This document shows, in pieces, positions 51,323 to 59,209 of a stretch of 64,000 bases of DNA (positions are counted from its first letter, which is position 1; the number at the start of each line of letters is the position of its first letter). The position numbers and the translations under genes are program-made. The stretch comes from Persicitalea sp964500445. GTDB lineage: Bacteria > Bacteroidota > Bacteroidia > Cytophagales > Spirosomataceae. The stretch lies in assembly GCA_964500445.1 (NCBI GenBank), contig CAZCOG010000027.1, positions 1 to 64,000 on the forward strand, in the 5' to 3' direction. The notes under the pieces are model-generated. The model saw only the letters and a list, made by a program, of their open reading frames with translations, searched no databases and was not told the DNA's origin.

Positions 51323-51760
51323 ATGGATTTGTCCCTGCCCCAAATATGGCTCATCATCGGGCTGCTCATGCTTGTCCTGGAACTGGTCAGCGTAGTACTG
51401 GTATTCGTCTTTTTTGCTGCCGGGGCGTTGATCACGGCTCTGCTAGCCAGTATTGGCCTCCTGCCTGACCTCAACACACAGCTCTTCGCCTTCTCACTCA
51501 TTTCAGTACTGGCCTTGATTCTGCTTAGGAAGCACGCCAAAAACCTGCTGAAACAAAGAGGGAACCACACGGAATACAATGAGTTTGCGGGAGAAACGGC
51601 TATGGTAGTAAGGGATATTCCGGCCGTGGGTGAAGGAAAAATTTATTACCGGGGTGCGGAATGGAGCGCTATCTCCGCCGCTCAGCTTCCCATCGAAGCC
51701 GGCAGCAAAGTCATTATCCGCGAATCAGCGGGTATTAAGCTTATCGTAGAAGAGGCTTGA
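51323..51760 (+). CDS. NfeD-family membrane protein
   Basis: The 145-residue protein has three hydrophobic helices (IWLIIGLLMLVLELVSVVLVFVFFAAGALITALLASIGLLPDL, then LFAFSLISVLALILL) and a C-terminal OB-fold NfeD domain: GETAMVVRDIPAVGEGKIYYRGAEWSAISAAQLPIEAGSKVIIRESAGIKLIVE. It is a short, protease-less NfeD, the partner of the stomatin-like protein encoded 91 bp upstream. The pair probably acts in membrane organisation or quality control. Confidence 0.92.
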   Translation: MDLSLPQIWLIIGLLMLVLELVSVVLVFVFFAAGALITALLASIGLLPDLNTQLFAFSLISVLALILLRKHAKNLLKQRGNHTEYNEFAGETAMVVRDIPAVGEGKIYYRGAEWSAISAAQLPIEAGSKVIIRESAGIKLIVEEA

Positions 51761-51840
51761 TACCATTTTCTGACCTTATTCATAACACAATGCTTTTCCA
51801 ACGCTCAGTCTCAACTAGTAAATACAATTGGCGCACTAGG

Positions 51841-52542
51841 TTAAAGAATCCCTTCGTCTGCAAAACTGTAGTATCCACCATCAGTAAAAATGAGGTGATC
51901 AAGAACGGGCAGGTCGAGCATTCGGCCTGCCTCTTTTAGTTTACGGGTGAGGTCTTTATCCGCCTGACTTGGCGTGAGATTACCCGACGGATGGTTGTGA
52001 AAGAGTATGATGGAACTAGCCAATTGTTCCAAGGCATGCTTAAAAATGAGTTTGGGATCGGCAACTGTACCTGCCACGCCCCCCGAGCTGATTTGTACCG
52101 GACGTAGTACTTCGTTGGCGCGATTCAATAGCAGAATCCAGAACTCCTCATGGGGCTTATCGAGCAAATAAGGGCGTATTTCGTCGTAAGCATCCTTAGC
52201 ACTGGTTATTCTTCGCTGTCGAAGTACCAGGGACTCTTTCCGGCGTCGCCCGAGTTCTAGAGCGGCCATAATGGTAATCGCCTTGGCTTCGCCGATGCCC
52301 TTTACTTTCATCAGGTCTTTCAGGCTGAGCTTTGCCAGTTCGTTCAGGTTGCCCTTTGCGGCATCCAGTACCATTTTACCCACATCCACCGCCGAATAAT
52401 CCACCGTGCCCATCCCTATAAGAATGGCAAGTAGCTCGGCGTCGGTTAAGGCTGCTTTCCCCCGCTGCATCAACTTCTCACGGGGGCGATCTTCCTCCGC
52501 CCAACTCAGGATTTTGCGCGGATTATAAGGATTTTGTTCCAT
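51841..52542 (-). CDS. radC: RadC-family JAB-domain protein
   Basis: The 233-residue protein has an N-terminal helix-hairpin-helix part (LKDLMKVKGIGEAKAITIMAALELGRR) and a C-terminal MPN/JAB metal site: EEFWILLLNRANEVL, SSIILFHNHPSGNLTPSQADKDLTRKL, PVLDHLIFTDGGYYSF. The HxHPSG-x8-D pattern marks the metal ligands. Despite its name a direct DNA repair role is not proven; the family is often carried on mobile elements. Here it is on the minus strand between housekeeping genes. Confidence 0.95.
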   Translation of the reverse strand: MEQNPYNPRKILSWAEEDRPREKLMQRGKAALTDAELLAILIGMGTVDYSAVDVGKMVLDAAKGNLNELAKLSLKDLMKVKGIGEAKAITIMAALELGRRRKESLVLRQRRITSAKDAYDEIRPYLLDKPHEEFWILLLNRANEVLRPVQISSGGVAGTVADPKLIFKHALEQLASSIILFHNHPSGNLTPSQADKDLTRKLKEAGRMLDLPVLDHLIFTDGGYYSFADEGIL

Positions 52543-52669
52543 CGGGGTTTGTCAATACGTATTATTCTAGGTCAAAGGCCAACGATGAATGGTTTATAAT
52601 AGCCGCACAAACAATAAATATATTGTTTGAACTCTTCGGTAAAATTCGTTTTAACTATCGACCAACATT

Positions 52670-54184
52670 TCAGGCTCCTAGTTCCGACAAAGCCGCCCTT
52701 GCCTTATTATCGATGCTGTTTTTGTATTCGTGTTTCTTGTACGACATAGCCTTCTTAAAATAAGAAACTGCCTTTGGCTTATTACTCAAATCTTTATAAA
52801 TATACCCCATTTGCAGTGCGGACGAAGGCCCAAAGTAAAGGCCACTGCTTTGCGTGAGCTGAATAGCGCGGTCAAAGTACGGCATTGCTTCGTTGAATTG
52901 TCCCATTTTCTGCAAGATACGACCACGACGATAATTAAATTCTGCCTTATTGGCAGCGGCAGAAAACGAGTCTTGCGTGTATCCATTCAGTTTGGCCAGC
53001 GCTTCCCGCAAATAGCCGCCGTCACTGGCGTAGCGGGCCTCGAACAACACTTTTTGCTCATCATCGACCTGGTTGTCGCGGTAGTTTCTGGCAAATTTCT
53101 CGGCGTAGCCGTCCGACTCGGTAATCGTTTTACCTACGTTCGGAACCTTGGCGATGAGTTGACGGGCCTCGGCATCCCGGCCCGTAAGCCAGCGGCAGAG
53201 AAATTGTTTAAAGTAACTGTCTTTCAAGAAATTAAACCCCTTGAAATTTCGCTGAAATTTATCATAAAATCCGTAAGCAGTATCATACTGACCCTTTTGC
53301 AGCAGGATTTCCGCCCGAAGATAATCCAGAAAGGGGAAAAGAATATAGGCTGAAGTACGAGGGGCTTTATTGAGAATTGCCAGGGCCTGCTCACTCCTAC
53401 CCTCTTTCATCAAAACGGAAGTAGCAAAAAAGTGCAGTAGCAAATTATCCGGTTGCTGAGCGGGCATACTTTTCAATTCGCGAAACTGAGCTTCGTTGAG
53501 TTGCAGCGTATAGGCGTGTAAAAGCAGATTAATCAATTGCGCTTCCTGCCGGAAAAGCGTTTCAGTGTTTTCCACTTTCTTCAACTCCCGTAAGCCGCCC
53601 GGAATATCGCCCGATAATCCCAGCGTACGTGTCACCCAGGTATACTGCTCTGGAACTGACCCGATGAGAACGTGCAGCAGTCCCAACGACTTAAGGGTAG
53701 GCACGAAGGTGGGAAACTTCTCCCGGTTTTCTTCCAACAGCTTGTAAGCTTTGATGATGTCCCAGCACCCGCTGATTTCGTTGCCGAATTTTAATTTGGC
53801 AAAAGCCCAATGCAATCTTATCTCAGCCCGGAGTAATCGTTGGTAAGGCGAGTTGTCGGGCAAGGCAGCCAGCGCATTCAACCGCTCGTCTTCTTTTTTG
53901 GACAATATATTGTACGCAGATTTGTCTTCTGAGATCAACAGATAGTACATATCAGCGTAATTTTCTACATAAATCAACGCACCGTTACCCGGATTTTCAC
54001 GGCGTTCCTGTTCGAGCAAGGCACGGGCTTTGTCGATTCGCAGTTTTTGTACCTCGAAATAAGCCAGTTGGACCCTTGGGCTAAAATCCAGACGAGCAGC
54101 CACGTTGTCCGCTTTGCTCAGAATAGAAAATATCGATAGCAAGCCGAGCACTACCCACTGACTTGCTTTTTGAATAAAACGCAT
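52670..54184 (-). CDS. exported tetratricopeptide-repeat protein
   Basis: The 504-residue protein has a signal-like N-terminus (FIQKASQWVVLGLLSIFSILSKA) and is alpha-helical throughout with TPR-type repeats. Examples are ALAILNKAPRTSAYILFPFLDYLRAEILLQKGQYDTAYGFYDKF and, best conserved, AEFNYRRGRILQKMGQFNEAMPYFDRAIQLTQ followed by ALQMGYIYKDLSNKPKAVSYFKKAMSYK. TPR arrays bind other proteins; the partner is unknown. It is probably periplasmic. It follows radC on the same strand after a 127-bp gap. Confidence 0.85.
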   Translation of the reverse strand: MRFIQKASQWVVLGLLSIFSILSKADNVAARLDFSPRVQLAYFEVQKLRIDKARALLEQERRENPGNGALIYVENYADMYYLLISEDKSAYNILSKKEDERLNALAALPDNSPYQRLLRAEIRLHWAFAKLKFGNEISGCWDIIKAYKLLEENREKFPTFVPTLKSLGLLHVLIGSVPEQYTWVTRTLGLSGDIPGGLRELKKVENTETLFRQEAQLINLLLHAYTLQLNEAQFRELKSMPAQQPDNLLLHFFATSVLMKEGRSEQALAILNKAPRTSAYILFPFLDYLRAEILLQKGQYDTAYGFYDKFQRNFKGFNFLKDSYFKQFLCRWLTGRDAEARQLIAKVPNVGKTITESDGYAEKFARNYRDNQVDDEQKVLFEARYASDGGYLREALAKLNGYTQDSFSAAANKAEFNYRRGRILQKMGQFNEAMPYFDRAIQLTQSSGLYFGPSSALQMGYIYKDLSNKPKAVSYFKKAMSYKKHEYKNSIDNKARAALSELGA

Positions 54185-54342
54185 GCTGAAATTCTTTAAA
54201 TCCGATTAACCTACGTGACCACAGACATCCCGGATGATACCGCTCAAACCCGGCTACTCAGGAAATGCCTAGCGTAAAAAATAAAAGTGGCTACCCCACG
54301 GCAGCCACATTTATTTTTTTTCGTTACAAACTTTCAGCAGAA

Positions 54343-55095
54343 TTAACGCTTGCTTTTTTCCGCTACAGGTTCGGGCATTTCCACGCCTCCAAAAATTCGA
54401 CCGCAGTGTTCGCAAACGATTATTTTCTTGTGTTCACGAATGTCGGCCTGCCGCTGTGGGGGCACCACATTGAAGCAGCCACCGCAGGCACCTCGCTGTA
54501 CGGTAACTACCGCCAGGCCGTTGAGCGAATTATTTCTGATTTTCTGATAGGATTTCAGGAGCCGGGCTTCGATCTTCTCCGCTTGTTTTTCGCGCTCATT
54601 CAGCAAGGCTTTCTCTTCCTCCTGACTTTCGCCTGTAATTACGTCAAGTTCCGACTTTTTAGTTTTGAGATCTTCCTTACGTCCGTCAAGTATGTTCTGC
54701 GTATTGGCAAGATCGTCTTCAACCAGGCGGGTTCTGGCTTTGGCTTCGCTGATACGCTTATCGGCCAGCTGCATTTCCAATTCCTGCAACTCAATTTCTT
54801 TGGTGATGGCGTCGAACTCGCGGTTGTTGCGCACATTCATTTGCTGATCTTTGTACTTGGCGATCAGCTTCTCGGAATCCTTTTGCCCGTTTTTCAGTGA
54901 ATCGATGGTATCGTTCAGATTGTCGATTTCGCTTTTAAATTTGGCGGTACGGGTTTCAAAACCGACAATTTCGTCTTCCAGGTCGCTGACCTCTTCGGGC
55001 AGATCTCCCCGGATTTTTAGAATATTATCTAACTGAGAATCAATCTCCTGCAATTTCAGGAGGGCATCCAGCTTCTGGGCAATCGTGTTTTCCAT
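54343..55095 (-). CDS. coiled-coil zinc-ribbon protein
   Basis: The 250-residue protein has a long coiled coil (about 10-170, ending in KIEARLLKSYQKIRNNSLNGLAVV) and a C4 zinc ribbon: CGGCFNVVPPQRQADIREHKKIIVCEHCGRIF, with two Cys-x2-Cys pairs. This is the CT398-like family, thought to bind nucleic acid or to act with secretion or flagellar chaperones in other phyla. It is the second gene after the Nif3-type gene, 71 bp away, as commonly found in Bacteroidota. Confidence 0.9.
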   Translation of the reverse strand: MENTIAQKLDALLKLQEIDSQLDNILKIRGDLPEEVSDLEDEIVGFETRTAKFKSEIDNLNDTIDSLKNGQKDSEKLIAKYKDQQMNVRNNREFDAITKEIELQELEMQLADKRISEAKARTRLVEDDLANTQNILDGRKEDLKTKKSELDVITGESQEEEKALLNEREKQAEKIEARLLKSYQKIRNNSLNGLAVVTVQRGACGGCFNVVPPQRQADIREHKKIIVCEHCGRIFGGVEMPEPVAEKSKR

Positions 55096-55166
55096 GGGTT
55101 CAATTTTGAATTAATAAATCCTGGTATGGGTGAACAAAGCCATTCCGACATTCATTAACTCCGACA
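55096..55166. repeat. dispersed repeat between Nif3-type and zinc-ribbon genes
   Basis: Contains ATTCCGACATTCATTAA and a second CCGACATT, in the same order as the right flank of the four-helix-bundle cassette (37961-37981). The copy runs up to and into the stop codon of the Nif3-type gene. Confidence 0.5.
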
Positions 55167-56267
55167 TTAATAATAATATGCTACCGGGTTGGTATTTGTT
55201 TCAGATAAATGAAGTGCAAAATTACCAAATATTTTTGACAAATAGTCGTGAAGAAGCTGTTTGGTAAATACTTCACTCTCATAATGCCCAATGTCACAGA
55301 TCACGATTCGGTTTTCTGCGTCAAAAAATTCGTGGTATTTAAAGTCGGCCGTTACGAATGCGTCCGCTCCGGCTGCCAGCGCGTGGGAGAGCAAAAAACT
55401 ACCCGCTCCACCACAAACCGCAACGCGTTGGACCTTCGGCCTGGCAGAAGCGGTATGTTTGATCACCGATACGTTCATATTCTTTTTCAAATGCGCCAGA
55501 AAATCACCCACTGACAAGGGCTCGGGGAGCTCTCCGATAGCCCCAGCACCCACTTCCTGGTTTTCGTTTTCGAGGGTGTGCAGATAATAGGCCACTTCCT
55601 CATAAGGATGACTACGGCGAAGGGCCTGCATCACCTTCCTTTCCAGGTAGGCGGGAAACATTAGCTCTATTCGTTGCTCACTGGCACGTTCCAGTTGTCC
55701 TACTTGCCCGGAGAATGGCTCGGCACCTTCGAGCGGACGAAAGGTACCTTCGCCGTTTGTCCGGAAGCTGCACTCGCTGTACTTACCAATATTCCCGGCT
55801 CCCGCCTCGTAAAGAGCATCAAGTACCTTATCAGCACCCGCAGAGGGTACGAAAAAGGTCAGCTTTTGGAGTATTTGCCGTTTGGGAGCCAGAATTTTTA
55901 CGTTTTTCAGCCCGAGTTGGGAAGCGATCTCGCTGTTGACACCAGTGGCGACGTGGTCAAGATTCGTATGAATGGCATAAATAGCTACCCGATTTTGAAT
56001 CGCCTTTATCACGGTGCGCTCCACGTAGTTTTTGCCATTCAGTCTTTTAAGGCCTTTAAAAACAATGGGATGGTGGGCTACTACTACATTGCAGCTCCGG
56101 CGAATTGCCTCCTCTACCACGTCTTCCGTGCAGTCCAGAGATAGCAACACGCCAGAGATATTGTCTTTCGGATCGCCCGCAATCAAACCTGAATTGTCGT
56201 AACTTTCCTGATAGGCCGGAGGTGCCAGGGCTTCCAGGCAATCAATCAGTTCTTGAATGGTAGACAT
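55167..56267 (-). CDS. Nif3-like dinuclear metal-centre protein
   Basis: The 366-residue protein is of the Nif3/DUF34/YbgI type. It shows LEALAPPAYQESYDNSGLIAGD, VLLSLDCTEDVVEEAI, VVAHHPIVFKGLKRL with metal-binding His pair, and AIYAIHTNLDHVATGVNS with His and Asp. A central inserted PII-like domain spans about 130-230 (KLTFFVPSAGADKVLDALYEAGAGNIGKYSECSF), and the end holds RVAVCGGAGSFLLSHALAAGADAFVTADFKYHEFFDAEN and CDIGHYESE. It forms hexamers; the reaction is uncertain. The C-terminal residues VAYYY abut a dispersed repeat. Confidence 0.94.
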   Translation of the reverse strand: MSTIQELIDCLEALAPPAYQESYDNSGLIAGDPKDNISGVLLSLDCTEDVVEEAIRRSCNVVVAHHPIVFKGLKRLNGKNYVERTVIKAIQNRVAIYAIHTNLDHVATGVNSEIASQLGLKNVKILAPKRQILQKLTFFVPSAGADKVLDALYEAGAGNIGKYSECSFRTNGEGTFRPLEGAEPFSGQVGQLERASEQRIELMFPAYLERKVMQALRRSHPYEEVAYYLHTLENENQEVGAGAIGELPEPLSVGDFLAHLKKNMNVSVIKHTASARPKVQRVAVCGGAGSFLLSHALAAGADAFVTADFKYHEFFDAENRIVICDIGHYESEVFTKQLLHDYLSKIFGNFALHLSETNTNPVAYYY

Positions 56268-56435
56268 AGTACAAACGTTGGTTCAGCTTTTATTTTTTTT
56301 GCAGAAAATATTATAAATAAGAATGATTTTGCTTTTTACCCAGATAAATAATTGAGTCCGGTCCCGAATATTGTAAAATATATTTTATACGTATATTTAT
56401 GACCGTTTAACTCTCCTTCTGACAATAGACACTCT

Positions 56436-56765
56436 ATGGACATCACCACCTCTGTTCTTAAAAGCCCTAGTAACAAGCTTCCACGCTGGATGGTTGCCAG
56501 CGTACCCAATGTCAAGAGCAAATCTGCTTTCATACTGAAAGGTACTTACCCCGCCTATCTATTCGAGATAATGCCGCCTAATGATGATGAAAATTGCATC
56601 AAGGTCGACTACAAAAAAAAGAGTTATTGCGTAGCGGTAAAGCTCGATATCGACGAAGCCGGCGCACCTCCCCACAGCTACCTCGTTGAGATGCTGGGCT
56701 GGTACGCCAGCCAAAAGGTGAAGCCTTACCTTTCAAAAATACTCAACTCGTCGGACGAAGATTGA
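56436..56765 (+). CDS. hypothetical protein, 109 aa
   Basis: I do not recognise this protein. It begins MDITTSVLKSPSNKLPRW, then LKGTYPAYLFEIMPPNDDENCIKVDYKKKSYCVAVKLDIDEAG and ends with a helix LVEMLGWYASQKVKPYLSKIL. It looks like a small alpha/beta soluble protein. It lies between the Nif3-type gene (divergent) and the integrated element, so it is the last clearly chromosomal gene. Confidence 0.5.
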   Translation: MDITTSVLKSPSNKLPRWMVASVPNVKSKSAFILKGTYPAYLFEIMPPNDDENCIKVDYKKKSYCVAVKLDIDEAGAPPHSYLVEMLGWYASQKVKPYLSKILNSSDED

Positions 56766-56807
56766 CTGTGTCCGATTAAGCAGAAAATATGGGAAGGCAA
56801 TAAAACG

Positions 56808-56837
56808 AAAAAAGCATCTCATGTGAGATGCTTTTTT
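56808..56837 (-). terminator. terminator of the tRNA-Asp gene
   Basis: GCATCTCA and TGAGATGC pair around a short loop, with an A-run on one side and a T-run on the other. It lies immediately downstream of the 3' end of the tRNA fragment on the minus strand, as expected for a tRNA terminator. Confidence 0.75.
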
Positions 56838-56884
56838 GCGGTCCGGACGGGACTCGAACCCGCGACCCCCTGCGTGACAGGCAG
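56838..56884 (-). tRNA. 3' fragment of tRNA-Asp (attachment site)
   Basis: On the minus strand this reads the anticodon arm with loop CTGTCAC (anticodon GUC), the variable region, the T-arm GCGGGTTCGAGTCCCGT and the acceptor strand CCGGACC. The 5' half (acceptor 5' strand, D-arm, 5' side of the anticodon stem) is missing: after GGCAG the sequence changes to unrelated AT-rich DNA leading to the integrase. It is therefore the chromosomal attachment remnant of an element inserted at the anticodon stem. The restored full tRNA should lie at the far end of the element, outside the window. Confidence 0.85.
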
Positions 56885-57029
56885 CGAAACAATTCTTTCC
56901 GTAATTCGATATATTTATTTATTATATTGTAAATCAACTCAGTACAGTATTTATTTTGTTTAGTATTTGTTGTTATTTCGGGCATTTTTCTATATTTGTT
57001 TACACTATGTTTACACCGGAACAAACACT

Positions 57030-58238
57030 ATGGCATCTATCAGCACAGTCCTGTACACCTCAAAAGTACTAAAAAATGGAGAATCACCTATCAGACTTCG
57101 TATTATCAAGGACAGAAAAATCAAGTACTTCTCTCTCGGCCACAATTCACTTCCTGAACATTGGGACGCTGAACGACAACTTCCAAAGAAGAAGCATCCA
57201 AATGCAACGGAACTTACTATCTTGATTGAGAAACACGTTACTCAAGCCCGCAAGCTTGTAATAGACTTGGAGATTTCCAGAGGCGATTTCTCGATTGATG
57301 AATTTGTCCAAAAGTTTCAACGGCTATCTAAGAAAACAACAGTATTCTCTTTCGTAGATGAAGTGATAGAAGCGATGCTCAAAGAGAACAGAGTAGGAAA
57401 CTCAGACGTTTACAAAAGCCTTAAATGGGTTCTGAGCCGTTACCGAAATGGCAGAGATTTTTTATTCATCGACGTTGACCAGTCTTTCCTCAATGGCTTG
57501 GAATTGGACTTGCGGCAAAGGGGACTCAAAGAAACCTCCATGAGCAACTACTTCCGTACATTCCGCTCCCTATTCAGCAAGGCCATCGCTGAAGGGTATC
57601 ACAATGCAGAAAATGACCCCTTCAAGGAATTCAAGGTGTCGAAGTTCAGCATCAAGACGAAAAAGCGGGCTATTTCAAAAGAGAAAGTCAAGGAGATTGA
57701 ATCTCTCGATCTTGAAAAGATACCACGATTGAACTTTGCCAAAGATATGTTCCTGTTCAGTTATTACTCATCGGGAATGAATATCATTGACATTGCCAGG
57801 CTCGACTCCAGCAACCTCAATAAAGGCAAAGTGTATTACATCAGGAGCAAGACCAAGCAGACAATGGAATGTACTTTGTTTCCGATTTGTGTCGAAATTA
57901 TCAAAAAGTATAGCGAGTACCGAACAGATAATTACCTCTTTCCGATCTTAGATAGCAATGTTCACCTAAGTGAGGTTTCGATCAAAAACCGAGTCAAGAA
58001 GGTGACTAAGCAAATCAACGATGGATTGAAGGAAATCGCCCCAATGATCGACCTTGCTCCCGAATCTCTGACTACTTACGTAGCACGGCATTCATTCGCT
58101 ACTTCTCTAAAGCGGGGGAATTACCAGCTTGAAAAGATAAGTGAACTTATGGGCCATGAATCAACTAAAACCACGAGAATATATCTTGATAGTTTTGATG
58201 TTCAGGAGTTGCACGAGGAGATTGCTGGTTTGCTCTGA
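57030..58238 (+). CDS. tyrosine recombinase (integrase)
   Basis: The 402-residue protein has an N-terminal arm-binding domain (ISTVLYTSKVLKNGESPIRLRI, typical of Bacteroidota integrases), a SAM-like core-binding domain (about 110-210) and a catalytic domain. The C-terminal half shows YVARHSFATSLKRG with the conserved His/Arg, LMGHESTKTTRIYLDSF with His and the nucleophile Tyr. The first catalytic Arg position reads SSGMNIIDIARL, with Asn where many recombinases have Arg, as in the IntDOT-like group. It inserts and excises the element at tRNA-Asp. The ATG at 57030 is preferred; an upstream frame begins inside the att region. Confidence 0.93.
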   Translation: MASISTVLYTSKVLKNGESPIRLRIIKDRKIKYFSLGHNSLPEHWDAERQLPKKKHPNATELTILIEKHVTQARKLVIDLEISRGDFSIDEFVQKFQRLSKKTTVFSFVDEVIEAMLKENRVGNSDVYKSLKWVLSRYRNGRDFLFIDVDQSFLNGLELDLRQRGLKETSMSNYFRTFRSLFSKAIAEGYHNAENDPFKEFKVSKFSIKTKKRAISKEKVKEIESLDLEKIPRLNFAKDMFLFSYYSSGMNIIDIARLDSSNLNKGKVYYIRSKTKQTMECTLFPICVEIIKKYSEYRTDNYLFPILDSNVHLSEVSIKNRVKKVTKQINDGLKEIAPMIDLAPESLTTYVARHSFATSLKRGNYQLEKISELMGHESTKTTRIYLDSFDVQELHEEIAGLL

Positions 58239-58431
58239 TCTTCTCAGCTTCTATCTCTGCAAGCCGACGTCTCCGCGCCCATAGCACATAGGCTATAATC
58301 GCTATACCGACGCATCCAAAAGTTAGCCATAGAACCGTATCACTACTGCTCTTGCCAACAGCAGATGGCAAGTTGGGCATCGGCGGATTTATTGTTCCAC
58401 CACCAAAAGGGAAAAAAGTCTGTTCAATCAT
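58165..58431 (-). CDS. small single-helix membrane protein
   Basis: The 88-residue protein has a Pro/Gly-rich N-terminus, one membrane helix (VLWLTFGCVGIAIIAYVLW), then RRRRLAEIEAEKIR and a polar tail. Its 3' end overlaps the end of the integrase gene on the other strand by 74 bp, and its start overlaps the preceding gene by four bases, so it is translated with it. The function is unknown; small anchored proteins are common on Bacteroidota elements. Confidence 0.6.
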   Translation of the reverse strand: MIEQTFFPFGGGTINPPMPNLPSAVGKSSSDTVLWLTFGCVGIAIIAYVLWARRRRLAEIEAEKIRANQQSPRATPEHQNYQDIFSWF

Positions 58432-58844
58432 GGCTTGTTGTATTTAAAGCTGTGAATCATCGCTGTAAAGACATCTCTGATACTTTGGATCTTCATGCTT
58501 CGTGACTTCCCTTTTCCGTCTTCAAGTGTTACTAACTTGCCACGATTGGATTCGAGTAACCCTAAAAGCGTTGAGTTTTTCTCATAGAAGTGCAGCCGTT
58601 CCTGCAAATCCAAAATTCGACCGTTGTTAGCGTCTGCAACTTGCTCCTTCCTTGCAGATGCTTCATGGCGAAGATGAACCAACGTATCGACGTATTCGCT
58701 CAGTGTCATTCCGTTTTGCTGGGCTTCGGCGGCTAGTTGAATTTTCGTCCCGGCATCGCACTTAAAACCAAGCGTGACCTTATTCTTTGCGTTTGCCAAC
58801 TCTTCGATTTGGAGCGGTCGGCCAGTTCTTAGGTAATTTTCCAT
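58428..58844 (-). CDS. ribbon-helix-helix/MobC-like protein
   Basis: The 138-residue protein has a ribbon-helix-helix-like core NKVTLGFKCDAGTKIQLAAEAQQNGMTLSEYVDTLVHLRHEA, the pattern of MobC/relaxosome accessory proteins and plasmid copy-control repressors, followed by a coiled coil (ILDLQERLHFYEKNSTLLGLLES). It probably binds the repeats directly upstream (58848-58951). A relaxosome role is uncertain because no relaxase gene is present. Its end overlaps the next gene by four bases. Confidence 0.7.
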   Translation of the reverse strand: MENYLRTGRPLQIEELANAKNKVTLGFKCDAGTKIQLAAEAQQNGMTLSEYVDTLVHLRHEASARKEQVADANNGRILDLQERLHFYEKNSTLLGLLESNRGKLVTLEDGKGKSRSMKIQSIRDVFTAMIHSFKYNKP

Positions 58845-58847
58845 TGC

Positions 58848-58951
58848 GTTAATCAAGATTAATTGAACGCTTAAAAGTAAATAACCCTGAACAACCGCCT
58901 TAGGGTTAATCAGGGTTTACCGGGATTAATCCAGGTTAATTTTCGTTAATC
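58848..58951. repeat. TTAATC repeat and palindrome cluster
   Basis: GTTAATC occurs at 58848, 58905 and 58945, GATTAAT at 58857, GGATTAATCC (a perfect palindrome) at 58923, and GGTTAAT at 58934. AACCCTGA (58883-58890) pairs with TCAGGGTT (58910-58917). The cluster lies immediately upstream of the ribbon-helix-helix gene and is a likely operator or transfer/excision site. Confidence 0.5.
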
Positions 58952-59143
58952 TTCATTGATACCTGGTGGCTCCCCCAAGTGCTGGTAGATCAATAATACC
59001 TGCCTCGGAGTAAGAACTCTATGGCTGGGATTTAAGGAAAGTTCCGGTATTTCTTCGAGCCACTTTTTCAGTGTCTCGGGGCTTATGCCGTATTGCCGGG
59101 CTAACTGGGTACGGGTGGATGGAAAATATCTCACTGTTTTCAT
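58946..59143 (-). CDS. small helix-turn-helix protein
   Basis: The 65-residue protein has a clear HTH: STRTQLARQYGISPETLKKWLEE, followed by IPELSLNPSHRVLTPRQVLLIYQHLG. It resembles the short DNA-binding proteins found on Bacteroidota elements. The ATG at 59143 is chosen; an upstream ATG at 59182 would start inside the inverted repeat. The adjacent perfect inverted repeat (59163-59205) is a likely target. Confidence 0.65.
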   Translation of the reverse strand: MKTVRYFPSTRTQLARQYGISPETLKKWLEEIPELSLNPSHRVLTPRQVLLIYQHLGEPPGINED

Positions 59144-59162
59144 TTTGTTTCGTTTCAGTTGG

Positions 59163-59205
59163 TGTAACAGGTGTAACAGCATACATAGGTGTTACACCTG
59201 TTACA
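59163..59205. repeat. perfect 16-bp inverted iteron
   Basis: TGTAACAGGTGTAACA (59163-59178) and its exact inverse TGTTACACCTGTTACA (59190-59205) are separated by 11 bp. Each arm is a tandem of TGTAACA units, and a fifth half-site GTTGTTACAC overlaps the 3' end of the RepA-like gene. This is an iteron or operator array between the RepA-like and HTH genes. Confidence 0.75.
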
Positions 59206-59209
59206 GTTG

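Noticed and set aside
56885..57029. Earlier integrase start at 56967
   Set aside because: The extra residues are hydrophobic and unrelated to integrases, while MASISTVLYTSK at 57030 fits the arm-binding domain.
59163..59205. Palindromic repeats as a short CRISPR
   Set aside because: There are only two arms with an 11-bp middle and no spacer pattern or cas genes.
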